Shown here piece by piece: positions 16,423 through 26,400 of a stretch of 41,255 nucleotides of DNA. This DNA comes from an uncultured Bacteroidota bacterium. Lineage in GTDB: Bacteria > Bacteroidota > Bacteroidia > Bacteroidales > P3. How positions within the stretch are numbered: position 1 is the first letter of the stretch; each line of letters starts with the position of its first letter. Location: assembly GCA_900545215.1 (NCBI GenBank), contig UQXW01000014.1, positions 1 to 41,255 of the forward strand, in the 5' to 3' direction. Both the position numbers and the translations under genes were made by a program. The notes below the pieces were generated by a model. It did not search any database. It saw only the letters and a program-made list of their open reading frames with translations, and was not told the DNA's origin.

Positions 16423-17396
16423 AAAAATTGATGACACTTATCCTTGTTTCCATGATTGGAAATGGATATATAGAATGCAAAGCTCAGAGCAATGCTGATT
16501 TCGAGGAGGCTAAAAAGATAAATATATCAAATAGTTATTCCTTAAGAGTTGAGACAAAAATCAATCCGTACTCTAATGAAAAGTTCTGTATATGTACATT
16601 AGAGACTTCTATGCCTGGTAGAAAGGATTTGATATGTCTCTATAATGCAGAGGATAATACGATACGAATGTTGGACAGTTTTAATCTGAGAAGTGACGTT
16701 TATTCCAGATTATATATGGGAATTGATGATGATACTCTATATTTCTACGATTATAAGACACGGCAGTACTATTGCTCCGAATATCCGTTTGATAATGCGA
16801 CCAAATATAATGGTAGCAGAATACCGATATTTAATCGCATCAGGGATTTGAAATTGATTGAACTCAAAAGTGAATATATAATTCATAATAATCAAGACTT
16901 GATTTATATCGATACGATATCTTATTTATGTCATTATTCTGTTTTGACAGGAAAAACAACAAAGTTACGAAAACCATCGGATAAATTTGAAGGCTATATG
17001 TTTCCGTTTTCTGACGATGAAGTGTTGCTTGTTACGGGTTTTCTTGTCAGTAATCATGGCGATTTTGAGGAGTTGCCATATATCTACAACTACAAAACAA
17101 ACAAGATTACCGAAATCAAATTGAAAGATGTACCTACATTGTGGAAATTTCATCATTATGATAAGAGTACAGGTAAGGCTATTGTCAGGTATGATTACAG
17201 ACTATATGAAGCAGCTATCACGAAGCAAGGGAATAAGTATTATTTGAGTCTCACAAAAGAGTTATTTGATTTAAGAAATGATAATAAAGTTGATTTGGAT
17301 GAGCTCTGTGATGTGTCTAAATATAAAGACTTCTATATCTTCAAAAAAATGAATTTTGAAGATAAAGCTTATATCAAAATCAAAAAGTGGTGGTAA
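16419..17396 (+). CDS. Secreted protein of unknown function, Rhs-linked
   Basis: This 325-residue protein begins with a signal peptide (MKKLMTLILVSMIGNG, ending CKAQ at about residue 23). The mature chain is rich in beta-strand-like stretches such as ICLYNAEDNTIRMLDSFN, DDDTLYFYDYKTRQYYC, DLIYIDTISYLCHYS and YIYNYKTNKITEIKLKD. The repeating 'value then label' pattern suggests a beta-propeller-like fold; this is a guess from pattern only. It overlaps the upstream gene by four bases and ends 7 bp before the Rhs gene, so all three probably share one transcript. It could be an immunity or accessory protein. Confidence 0.7.
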   Translation: MKKLMTLILVSMIGNGYIECKAQSNADFEEAKKINISNSYSLRVETKINPYSNEKFCICTLETSMPGRKDLICLYNAEDNTIRMLDSFNLRSDVYSRLYMGIDDDTLYFYDYKTRQYYCSEYPFDNATKYNGSRIPIFNRIRDLKLIELKSEYIIHNNQDLIYIDTISYLCHYSVLTGKTTKLRKPSDKFEGYMFPFSDDEVLLVTGFLVSNHGDFEELPYIYNYKTNKITEIKLKDVPTLWKFHHYDKSTGKAIVRYDYRLYEAAITKQGNKYYLSLTKELFDLRNDNKVDLDELCDVSKYKDFYIFKKMNFEDKAYIKIKKWW

Positions 17397-17403
17397 TAAG
17401 AGG

Positions 17404-19905
17404 ATGTCTAACAAACAACAACCGACAGCAATCACCGACCCTGCCGGACACATCACCGACATAGAAACAAGCCAAGGCGAACACATCAGCTACAAATACA
17501 ACTACGACCAATTGACAAGCAAAACATACAGCGAGAGATATTGGAACGACAGCCATTACGAATACGGCAGCCCCACAGACGGCAATGCAAGCGGGAGAGT
17601 AATCAAGATACAAGACGCAAGCGGCATCAAGGAGCAGAGGTATGACCGCATGGGCAACATCGACCATGAACGCCACACCCTCGTGCAACCATACAGCAGC
17701 CACACCATCAATTTGGAAACACTCTGGAATTACGACAGGTGGGGCAGAATAAACACCATAGAATACCCCGACGGAGAAAAAGTAACCTACGACTACGACC
17801 AAGGCGGCGGGTTGACAAGCATCATAGGAGACAAGAACGGACGAATAACGAAGTATCTTACCGACATACGATACGACCACTACGGCAACCGCATATATGA
17901 GATACAAGGCAATGATGTGGAAACACACTACATCTACGACCCCGTCACCCTACGCTTGAAACAAATGACCAACTTATCCCATCAAAGCGGGGCAGTACTT
18001 CAAGACAACCACTACAGCTACGACCGGAACGGCAACCTGACGAACATAGAAGACTACGGACAGAACCGCAGAACACAATACTACGAATACGACGCCCTCA
18101 ACCGCCTGACATACTCCAAAGGCAACATAGACAACCAAGGCACCGACCTGTGGTATGAAAGCCACTATAATTACACCGCAAACGGGAAAATGCAACAAAA
18201 ACAAACCCACAGTCGTAAATTAAACAACACACTCGGCATACATGACATTCACACAGCATACACCTACAACTACAACAACGACCAACCGAACACGATAGAA
18301 AGCATATATGACGAAGAAAGCGGACTAAGCAAATATTACAAATGGGACGGGAAAGGGAATATGACCGATAGATACGACGAACAAAACAAGACGAACACCA
18401 AGATGTGTTGGACAGAAGACAACCGCATGCAAGCATACGTACAAATGAACGAAGGAACAGACAAAGGCAGAGCGGCTTATTACGGTTACAACACATCGGG
18501 AGAACGATATGTACGCTATATCGGCACGACCATAAACATCACCCAGAACGGTATAACGTTCCACAGACCGATATTGCAAAGTCCGGTACTTTATGCAAAC
18601 AGCCTTATCACCATAAACGGCAAAGGCTACACCAAACATTACTTCGAAGGAGATAGGAGGGTGTGCAGCAAGTTGGGCGGCGGGTTCACAGGCAGAACGG
18701 AAGATGACATAAACGACAGAATAAAGCCGATTACAGGAGATGAATATGATAAACTGTTCGAGCAACAGTATCAGGGTATGAAGGAGACGTTCGGCAGGTG
18801 TATGGAAACGGAGGTGGAACACAACCTGAAATACGACCCGTACAAGACCATCATGGAAAACGAATTAGGCAGAGATGAAGCCGAGCCGGCATTCTATTAT
18901 CAAGGCGACCACTTGGGCAGCAGTGCATACCTGACAGATGAAGCAGGAGCAATCACACAGACGCTGAACTACCTGCCGTACGGAGAAGACTGGGTGGATG
19001 TACACAACAATCCGAACTACCTCTCCCGCTACAAGTACAACGGCAAGGAGAAAGACCCCGAGAGCGGATTGCACTACTACGGAGCGAGGTACTATGACAG
19101 CGATATAAGTCAATGGTTGAGCATCGACCCTATGGCAGACAAGTATCCGAGCCTCAGCCCGTACAATTACTGTGCGGATAATCCCGTCATTCTCGTCGAT
19201 CCAGATGGAAGAAGTATTTCGGAATTTGATGAGAATGGGAACTATTTACGAACGATAAAGGATAATTGGTGGCATAATCTTTTGTACGGGCGAAAAGGTC
19301 GTATTATTGATGGTAATGGGAACGTTATTCAATCATTCAAATTTGCTGACCCCAAAAATGATGTATACGATCTTAAAAATGGAATAATAAGTAAAGTTTA
19401 TTTCGTACAAGAAAACGACATTATAATCATGTTGTCAAAAGCTGGTGCATTTGATCAGGAAAACAAAGTCGCAAATAATGATTTGATTAATAGATATGAT
19501 TATATAAAAAAAGAAGGTCAGGGTGATGGCAAATTTGATTTTTCTTATAGTCCGATTTCAGGAATATATGTTCAATATCCGGATGCAAGCCCAGACCCAT
19601 TGTATCAACCATCGTCAATGTTATTCTTGGTTGATGGAGTAGCTCATAATCATATGAACTTTGGAAATTTTTTATTTGGTGCAGCAGGGAGAGCATTAGG
19701 CTTAACTTCGTTGGAACTAAGAATGGGAGCTCATTGGAATAGTTTAACAAATCCGTCATCTAATGGTTATGAACGACAATTTGATTCCAGAGATGATCAA
19801 TTTTCTATACAAAAGGGAGTAGAACATGCTAATAAACACGACTACAAGAATAAGTACTATCATGTTATAGTAGATTCATCAAAATTTAGAGATAATGGTT
19901 ACTAA
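17404..19905 (+). CDS. Rhs/YD-repeat protein with variable C-terminal toxin-like tip
   Basis: This 833-residue protein has YD repeats from the first residues (for example GEHISYKYNYDQLTSKTY, WNYDRWGRINTIEYPDGEKV, YSYDRNGNLTNIEDYG). The Rhs core hallmark follows at about 500-600: GDHLGSSAYLTDEAG, YLPYGE, YKYNGKEKDPESGLHYYGAR, then DPMADKYPSLSPYNYCADNP and the PDGR boundary (about 600-603). The tip (604-833) differs from the core and is visibly more A+T-rich. It has HNHMNFGNFLFGAAG (about 748-762), GAHWNS and DSRDDQFS, and may match the type-44 polymorphic toxin family from memory (weak). No signal peptide or N-terminal carrier is present, so this looks like a displaced 3' Rhs module. An earlier in-frame Met at 17356 overlaps the previous gene; 17404 has a purine-rich AAGAGG just before it. 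Confidence 0.9.
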   Translation: MSNKQQPTAITDPAGHITDIETSQGEHISYKYNYDQLTSKTYSERYWNDSHYEYGSPTDGNASGRVIKIQDASGIKEQRYDRMGNIDHERHTLVQPYSSHTINLETLWNYDRWGRINTIEYPDGEKVTYDYDQGGGLTSIIGDKNGRITKYLTDIRYDHYGNRIYEIQGNDVETHYIYDPVTLRLKQMTNLSHQSGAVLQDNHYSYDRNGNLTNIEDYGQNRRTQYYEYDALNRLTYSKGNIDNQGTDLWYESHYNYTANGKMQQKQTHSRKLNNTLGIHDIHTAYTYNYNNDQPNTIESIYDEESGLSKYYKWDGKGNMTDRYDEQNKTNTKMCWTEDNRMQAYVQMNEGTDKGRAAYYGYNTSGERYVRYIGTTINITQNGITFHRPILQSPVLYANSLITINGKGYTKHYFEGDRRVCSKLGGGFTGRTEDDINDRIKPITGDEYDKLFEQQYQGMKETFGRCMETEVEHNLKYDPYKTIMENELGRDEAEPAFYYQGDHLGSSAYLTDEAGAITQTLNYLPYGEDWVDVHNNPNYLSRYKYNGKEKDPESGLHYYGARYYDSDISQWLSIDPMADKYPSLSPYNYCADNPVILVDPDGRSISEFDENGNYLRTIKDNWWHNLLYGRKGRIIDGNGNVIQSFKFADPKNDVYDLKNGIISKVYFVQENDIIIMLSKAGAFDQENKVANNDLINRYDYIKKEGQGDGKFDFSYSPISGIYVQYPDASPDPLYQPSSMLFLVDGVAHNHMNFGNFLFGAAGRALGLTSLELRMGAHWNSLTNPSSNGYERQFDSRDDQFSIQKGVEHANKHDYKNKYYHVIVDSSKFRDNGY

Positions 19906-19916
19906 ATTCAAAGAAT

Positions 19917-20420
19917 ATGACAAAGTTGCTAGTGATTATTTGTTTTATAATGTTATGTTTTAATAGTTGCATTGAACAATCTGCAGAAAAAGCGTTTCTT
20001 GCTAAATATGAATTTGAAGATTTTTCTCAGTTCAAAAATGTTTCTATCTTTATTCGAAGCGTGGATAGTGAAAGAAATCCAATTATTTTTATAACGGCAC
20101 CACATCTTATTAGCGACACTTCAGACATTAGGTGTTATTTTGTAAAGCTGAACAGAATAAGTCACCAAATAATAGAAGCACATTGGATGGCAGAACACCA
20201 CGTTGAGGCAGATACCCTAAAACTTCAACAATTAGCACTAACATTTATAAAATATAGAGTACCACGTCTGAAAGTAGATACTATTGGAAATGTGTTTGTT
20301 TATATGAGAGATGTTGAAACGTTGGCGTTGGTTAGATTTGTCAATAAAAAAGAGTTGCAAAAACAAGATAAAGAGATAAAATGGGTTGAGATAGGACATA
20401 ATTGGTACAAGCCAAGATAA
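19917..20420 (+). CDS. Putative immunity lipoprotein of the Rhs tip
   Basis: This 167-residue protein starts 11 bp after the Rhs stop. The N-terminus (MTKLLVIICFIMLCFNSC) looks like a lipoprotein signal with the lipid-carrying Cys at 18, though the box is loose. The rest is soluble, with strands such as NVSIFIRSVDSERNPIIFIT, and matches nothing I know. A small gene right behind an Rhs toxin tip is the standard place for the cognate immunity protein, and a lipoprotein could guard the periplasm or inner face of the outer membrane. Function is inferred from position alone. Confidence 0.65.
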   Translation: MTKLLVIICFIMLCFNSCIEQSAEKAFLAKYEFEDFSQFKNVSIFIRSVDSERNPIIFITAPHLISDTSDIRCYFVKLNRISHQIIEAHWMAEHHVEADTLKLQQLALTFIKYRVPRLKVDTIGNVFVYMRDVETLALVRFVNKKELQKQDKEIKWVEIGHNWYKPR

Positions 20421-20435
20421 TCGCCTTACCTTAAT

Positions 20436-20855
20436 TTGTATGTTATTAGGCAAGACAGAAAATTAGATTACGGTGTGCAAGGGAAGTTAGAGTTTGCAGG
20501 AATGGATAATGGAAAACGAAAGATTAATATATACATCAATCCTGATAGACGAGGCGTTTGTTCGTTTTTAGACCCATTGGCGCACGAACTAAAACATGCA
20601 TACCAGTATTATGAAGGTAGATTGGGATTTGCATATAAAAGAGGCGGTGGTTATAATTCAAATAATTGCCAACGATTCGAAATGGAGGCGGGTAAAAGAG
20701 GGCAAATATTTTCCGAAAAGAATATCGAATGCCATAACAAACTTGAACTAAACAAATCAGATGATTTCAAATTAGAACCATATTATGAAAAACTTGGAAA
20801 AGAACCTAGCTTTAAAAGAGAAGATGGAGGCGTATTTAATACTCCGAATAAATGA
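20436..20855 (+). CDS. Orphan Rhs-type tip with zincin motif HELKH
   Basis: This 139-residue ORF carries LAHELKHAYQYYEGR (H50, E51, H54), a zinc-metallopeptidase HExxH motif. It is followed by FEMEAGKRG, where E82 or E84 could be the third ligand. This is the arrangement I know from metallopeptidase-like toxin tips of Rhs proteins. There is no Rhs core or PDGR boundary upstream: the frame is open only back to about 20394 and begins without a good start codon context. It is therefore probably a displaced toxin tip, possibly silent until recombined onto a core. Its last 32 bases overlap the next gene's start at 20824. The substrate is unknown. Confidence 0.6.
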   Translation: MYVIRQDRKLDYGVQGKLEFAGMDNGKRKINIYINPDRRGVCSFLDPLAHELKHAYQYYEGRLGFAYKRGGGYNSNNCQRFEMEAGKRGQIFSEKNIECHNKLELNKSDDFKLEPYYEKLGKEPSFKREDGGVFNTPNK

Positions 20856-21660
20856 GGTAATTGTTTTTAGCCTTGTGATGCTTTTTTATTGTGTATTCCC
20901 TCAATATGGCAATGCACAAGAGTACTATTATGGAAAAGACGATTTCGGAAAATTGACATTCATGAACGATTCGATGTATTGCATCTCGGTCTATGGACAT
21001 AACTTAGATGGCGTTTCAAGTACCGGTTTCTATCATAGAAATGGAGATACTTTGTTCTTGAATTCAACCCCCAAAAGAAAATATGAAATAGAAGAGATAA
21101 GTAGAGAGGATATGCTCAAATTTCAACACAAATTATCATACTTATTCATGAAAGAGTATATAAAAGAAGGAGATAGATATTATCTGTGGGGAGAAGGTTT
21201 TGTAGAATACTATAATGAAGAAACAAATGAAATATTTATATCTGATTACTATGGGAGAACATTAGTAGTCTTGTTAAATAGGGGCATCTATGATAGACTT
21301 AAACTCCCCACTTGTTATGCTTTTCATACATTATTTTATAAAATCAAAATAACGAAGTTGTCTCTTTTGGACTTTACTGTGTTTTTGGATGAATTTCCCC
21401 TGCTAATCAAGAGAAATAAGTTGATACCTATAGATAAGAAAAAGAATGAAGATTGTTGGGTAAATAACGGTTTTTACTTTCCCAAAATGAAAAAGAGTAA
21501 AGATGAAAAACCATATAAGGTCATTGGATATTGGTATAAAGGCTTGGTTGGCTTGCCGACAGAATTAAAAATACCAAAGAAACCTTACTGGGTATATCCT
21601 CAAAAATCAACATATACACCTACTCCGGAGGAAATAGAGTTATTTCAGCTCAAAGAATGA
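20824..21660 (+). CDS. Secreted protein, paralogue 2 of the Rhs-linked family
   Basis: This 278-residue protein has an N-terminal signal segment (MEAYLILRINEVIVFSLVML, ending GNAQ). The mature chain starts EYYYGKDDFGKLTFMNDS and shares GDTLFLNS, RKYEIEE, DEFPLLIKRNKLIPIDKKKN and NNGFYFPKMKK with the gene at 15634-16422. The 3' extension ends in a Pro/Thr-rich TPTPEEIELF. It starts inside the orphan zincin tip, so it is probably coupled to it and may be its immunity partner. The alternative Met at 20785 overlaps the tip further; 20824 is preceded by AGAGAAG and sits directly before the signal segment, so it is preferred. Confidence 0.75.
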   Translation: MEAYLILRINEVIVFSLVMLFYCVFPQYGNAQEYYYGKDDFGKLTFMNDSMYCISVYGHNLDGVSSTGFYHRNGDTLFLNSTPKRKYEIEEISREDMLKFQHKLSYLFMKEYIKEGDRYYLWGEGFVEYYNEETNEIFISDYYGRTLVVLLNRGIYDRLKLPTCYAFHTLFYKIKITKLSLLDFTVFLDEFPLLIKRNKLIPIDKKKNEDCWVNNGFYFPKMKKSKDEKPYKVIGYWYKGLVGLPTELKIPKKPYWVYPQKSTYTPTPEEIELFQLKE

Positions 21661-21714
21661 AAACAAGATCGTATCAAACTATACATTATATTCTCATTTT
21701 CCGTAAAAAAAAGT

Positions 21715-22092
21715 ATGAATAGGCAATACACCTACGACGTACGTGGCAGGCTCGAGAGCCTCCACCTGTTCGGGGAGACAAGCCCCGCCATCAGCTACGA
21801 ATACAGCGACCTTCGGGAATTAAGCACCGGAGCCGAGGCACACGACTGGCGAACACTCGCCAACAGTCCATGGGTACGTACCACCTGCCACGACCGGAAC
21901 GGACAGAGACAACGCATCGACATCAGCGACGCCATAGGCAGGCACATACAGCAGAAACAAGACAAGAGCGTTGAAGGACAAAAGCAAAGAGTAACAAGCG
22001 GTCGCATCAAGACAGACAACCTCGGTCGTCCCGTACGCACATACCACTCATACATAGAAAGCAGCACCCACCCCGACAGCCTGTACGGGTGA
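21715..22092 (+). pseudogene. Rhs core fragment (YD repeats), truncated
   Basis: An open stretch of 125 codons encodes QYTYDVRGRLESLHLFGE, ISYEYSDLRE, and later NLGRPVRTYHSYIESSTHP. This is clear YD/Rhs sequence, but with no signal peptide, no core hallmark and no tip. It stops abruptly after DSLYG. The same C-rich coding style as the Rhs gene at 17404 suggests both derive from similar large Rhs genes. The stretch is not present in the first Rhs gene and probably comes from the part upstream of where that gene begins. Downstream to 22233 I see only a weak frame (22089-22286) that runs into the antisense of the next gene. Confidence 0.7.
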
Positions 22093-22233
22093 GAACGATA
22101 TATGTTTGGTGCTATCTATTGACAGAGGGGTGTAGGCGTATTATGTGGTTATTTAACGGAAATGTTGTTGTGGTTAATACAGAAGCGGAAGACGATAATA
22201 TGGATGGCTTTGTGATTTTTTCGTATGAGCGTT

Positions 22234-22668
22234 CTATCTTATTTCATTGGCGAGACGGAGCAGGTAATCCAATTGGGTGTATATAGCGTTCATTTCGTTT
22301 TCGCTTTTTGCAGGAAGGTAGGTTTTATTGTACTCGCCGTAGAAGTTTTCATCGTTTCCTACTCGTCCTTTTTCGCTTATGCAATTTACGCCGTCTATGC
22401 AGTTAAGCCATACTTTGTAACCGGTGGGGGTGATTTCTTTCGATATGGTGATTTGTATCAAATCGATGTTCATGCAGGTTTCGGAATCCTTGCTGCCACT
22501 CCATATATATGATAAAAAGCCTGAGCCGTCTATAGCGAATTCTTTGTATTGGTTGTCTTTTATGCTTGAACCGATGATTTCGCAGGCTTCTTCTATTCTT
22601 TGTGCATGTACATCGGTGATTGTTGCCGTGCCTGCAACCAAAATCAATGTCAAAAGTATTTTTCTCAT
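22234..22668 (-). CDS. Small secreted protein of unknown function
   Basis: This 144-residue protein has a clear signal peptide (MRKILLTLILVAGTATI, ending VHAQ at about 23). The mature part has paired cysteines (EACEIIG; ETCMN; LNCIDGVNC) and ends in a helix (LDYLLRLANEIR). No family is recognised. It lies 18 bp behind the gene at 22687-23187 on the same strand, so it is the second gene of a two-gene unit. Confidence 0.75.
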   Translation of the reverse strand: MRKILLTLILVAGTATITDVHAQRIEEACEIIGSSIKDNQYKEFAIDGSGFLSYIWSGSKDSETCMNIDLIQITISKEITPTGYKVWLNCIDGVNCISEKGRVGNDENFYGEYNKTYLPAKSENEMNAIYTQLDYLLRLANEIR

Positions 22669-22686
22669 AATGCTGATATTATTGTT

Positions 22687-23187
22687 CTATTGTTTGTGTT
22701 CTCTTATCTTTATCGAACCCGTTGCTATGTTCTCGTAGATGAGTTTCAGGTTTTGCAGTTTGCTATTCTTCTCGTCGTTGTACTCGTAAATCATTTTGAT
22801 GATTCGATACATGTTTTTCCCTTCAAGTGGCGTGAAGAAGAAATATTCTTTATGTATAGGGTCGAAATTGGCGTATGACTTCACTCCTTCGAGTTTAGGG
22901 TAATGAAAAGTATATGAGTATTCGTTCATCTTTTTGTTGCGTTTCAATTTTATCCGCCATTCTTTCGGAATGTCCTTGCGAGGTATGGGAACTTTGGAAT
23001 TGCCGTAAAAATATTGGAAAGGTTGATGAGTGTCGATTTTTCCGTCTGTTGTGTAGAGATATACCTTAACGGTGTGTCGCTTGGGCATGATGTTGAATTC
23101 GAACATATATAAACTGTCTCTTTGTGCAAACAGTGTTGTACAAAAAACGCTTGTCAAAATGATGAATAGGAATGCAACTCTTTTCAT
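22687..23187 (-). CDS. Small secreted protein of unknown function
   Basis: This 166-residue protein has a signal peptide (MKRVAFLFIILTSVFCTTLF, ending AQ at about 22). The mature part is basic, with many aromatic strands (YMFEFNIMPKRHTVKVYLYT, YSYTFHYPKLEG, KEYFFFTPLEGKN). It is first in a two-gene unit with 22234-22668. No known domain is recognised. The only promoter box found (23192-23199) lies so close that the mRNA might start at or near the ATG. Confidence 0.75.
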   Translation of the reverse strand: MKRVAFLFIILTSVFCTTLFAQRDSLYMFEFNIMPKRHTVKVYLYTTDGKIDTHQPFQYFYGNSKVPIPRKDIPKEWRIKLKRNKKMNEYSYTFHYPKLEGVKSYANFDPIHKEYFFFTPLEGKNMYRIIKMIYEYNDEKNSKLQNLKLIYENIATGSIKIREHKQ

Positions 23188-23191
23188 ATTG

Positions 23192-23199
23192 CAAAGATA
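23192..23199 (-). promoter_or_regulatory. -7 box directly before the ATG at 23187
   Basis: On the minus strand this reads TATCTTTG, then CAATATG with the start codon. Only 4 bases separate the box from the ATG, so a transcript from here would be nearly or fully leaderless. There is no -33 box at the usual distance, so the match may be fortuitous. Confidence 0.35.
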
Positions 23200-23318
23200 T
23201 GCACTTTTGATGATATTATCCGTATTTGTCTCAGAGAAAAAGGGTGACAGATTTGCTGTTTAACTTTTGATAACTAACCTTACTTCGAGGCTGAGTGTCT
23301 TTATTTTCGCCAAAAGGC

Positions 23319-23348
23319 TTGCAGGAAGCAGAATTTATTGTATATTTG
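23319..23348 (+). promoter_or_regulatory. Promoter of the giant adhesin
   Basis: TTG (23319-23321) is followed after 19 bp by TATATTTG (23341-23348), a good Bacteroidetes promoter. Transcription would start near 23354, leaving about 70 nt before the ATG at 23425. The gap 23188-23424 holds nothing else I can identify. Confidence 0.65.
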
Positions 23349-23424
23349 CGAGTTGGATTGAAGGGCTTGTTTTCTTGCTCTTGCGATTAAAGATTTGGAA
23401 TTTAGAATGATAAATGTTTTGAAT

Positions 23425-26400
23425 ATGAAGAGAGTGCTATTTTTTACAGGGCTGTTCATGATGTTGTTGCCTTTGTGTGGCTTTACTCAAAATGGACCGG
23501 TATTGCTTACTCATGTTGATTTTGAAAATGGTATTCCTGCCGGTTGGACTGTGTCGGATCAGAGCAATGTGTTTATCTATAACGACCTTGCGGCTACCGG
23601 AGAAAAGTCTTTGAGAATGAAGCCGACTGCCGGCGAGATAATGATAACCTCTCCGGAATTTACAATTCAACCGGGTTGTGCAACAAGGTTGGAGTTCAGC
23701 CATATCCCGATTTTGAATAATCAGAATGGCGGTAGGGTCGAGGTGTTGAAACCTAATGGAACGTGGACTCCTTTGACTTTACAAAATCCTGTAAACCCAA
23801 GTTGTTATGATCCGAGTTATGGTTCGGGGGCTTCCGGATTCGATGGTAGTTTCAAGAAGGTTTCATATTGGACAGGAAACAGCAATATAGATGTTGCTGA
23901 TTTGGATAGTACATATTGGAGAAATGAGGTATTCTATTTGTACTCGACATTGACCTCTTCGGCAACAACCGTCAAGTTCAGATTCGTGTTGCCGGCTTCG
24001 AGCGGTGCGGCTGCCAATTTTTCAGGTTGGTTTATAGATGATGTGAGGTTGTATGTGGCAAGTGTGGCCGGTGATGAGGTGAGAATTCCTCAGATAAGAA
24101 GTGTAGTGAAAGCTCCGAACATTTCTAATTATCCTACATGTAGCGATGTATTGGTGCAGATGCAGATAAGAGATGCCGGTGGTGCAATGTCGACTGCGGC
24201 CGATGCTGTTAAGATAGAGTTCAAACAGGCTGATGATAACGGGGTGTATTCTACTACCGAAGTGAATATGACATTGGTCGATGCTGCAAACTCTACATAC
24301 GAGGGAAATATCCCTTTTAACGGTTTCGGAAAAACCACTTATTGGAAAGTGTTGGCAAAAGATGCAAAGGGCAATGAGGTGCGTTATCCTTTTGTTTACG
24401 GTACATACAATAGATATACGATAATAAGACCTTATGAGGGAACGAAGAAAATCAAAGAGACGCAAACGAGTAATCAGGAATTGATGATTCCGACGAATAA
24501 GTTGGCCTCCATGTTCCAAATGAGATATACGGCAGAGGAGTTGAGAGAGGCAGGGTTCGGTGCAGGTGAAATAGGCGGACTATATTATAATGTAACACAG
24601 TCGGCAGCAGGATTCGTGATGCCGAACTTTTCTTTGTCTATAGGTAACATCGACCCTGCTTGGGTTTTGGATCAAGGGTATTTGTACTCTGCGACTACTT
24701 TGACGCGTGTTTATTCAAATCCGAGTTTTGTGGCTCCTCCGATAGGGGAACATTATATACAGTTTGATGAGCCTTTCTTGTGGGACGGTGAAAGCGATAT
24801 AATGATAAAGACGTGTTGGGGACCGGCTCCAAGTGCCGGTGGTACAACAAAAGTCGAGTGTATCTCCACTACGGGCAATAATAGAACAGGTCAATTTACG
24901 CAAACAGGAACATCATACTTGGAGGCATGTTCGGCACCTTTCAACACTGCTGATGGTATGGTAAATTACAAGGTCAATTACAAGTTCGACTTCTTGAAGA
25001 ATTGCGTTTTGCCGGTTGATGCGGCTTTGTCGGAAAAGTTGGCGACACCGGCAAATCAGAAAATTAGTGCAAATACAAATTCAAACTTCGGAGTGTATTT
25101 GAGAAATGACGGTTCGGAGCCATTGTCGCAAGTAAAGGTAAGTTTCTTGGCGGATAACGGTTCCACAGGCAACGCAACATGGAATGGAACGCTTGATCCG
25201 GGGGATTCGACGATTTTCAATGTAACTTCATCATTGAATTTGCCGGCAGGTTATAGACATGTAACGGCATGGACGAATGTTTTGCCTCCTGATATAGATT
25301 GGAATACTTTGAATGATACCATTACGTATGACATTATTTCATGCGATGGTGCGATGAATGGGGTTTATGCCATAGGTAATGTGCAAGGAGTTCCGGAGAC
25401 GAGAACTTTCGACGACTTTTCACAGGCATTCAAAGTTTTGGAAGTTTGTGGTGTCGGAGCTCCTGTTACGATAAAGGTAGAACAGGGGGCCGATGGTGTT
25501 CGTGGAGATATATTGAAATTTCCGACCACAATACAGGGGGCGAGTGCAACGAATATGATAACCTTTACCTCTTCAACGAATGAACCGGTAAGGTTTTATG
25601 TAAATGATACCGTTAGAGCAAATACCTCTTTTGATTTATCAGGCTGTAAATATATGAGGTTCGAGAATTTGACTTTCCTTCCTGCCAAGAGTTACATGGA
25701 TAACAATTCCGTCGCCATGAGCGAAAGAAGTGTGGTTAAATTGTCTCAAACATCTAATCATATAGAATTCAAAAAATGTAACTTCCCATCGTCGATTACT
25801 TTCGGAACAGAGCAAACCCAATCTGTTTGCAACTTGAAGCCGACAGCTATATTGGATTTATCCGCAGCAAGCAATGTAACGATAGACAGTTGTTGTTTCT
25901 CGGCAGTTGCAGATAAGGTTGTCAACATAAAAGGTTTGTCGCCGACATCGATGACAAACGGCATTGTGATTAAGAACACGACTTTCGATTATGAACCTGT
26001 TTCGATTGGAGGTTCGCAGACGGTTTCCGACAATATTATATATGCAGAATATAATGATGGTTTGATAGTGAGCCGTAATGTTTTCAGTTCGTCTCCGGAT
26101 ATTACAACAGTAGGTGGAGAGAAGTATGCTATCATGTTGCAGGCTTCCAAAAATTTCGATATAAACAAGAACATATTCGATTTGGAAAAAATAACGGCAA
26201 TAAGCCTTTCGCAAATCGGTGCAGGTAATTCAAAGATAGCCAACAACAAAATAAGCATCAAGAATAGCAACGAGGGTGTTGTGAACATACATCTTTCGGG
26301 TATCAAATTCTTGTCGGGTGAGAATGTATCGATAGTGTACAATAATATATATGCGTCCGATGCCGGAATTACAGGAAAACAAGCTACGGCTTTAAGCCTC

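Noticed and set aside
22089..22286. 65-codon ORF after the Rhs fragment
   Set aside because: Runs into antisense of a secreted-protein gene and shows no domain; probably decayed sequence.
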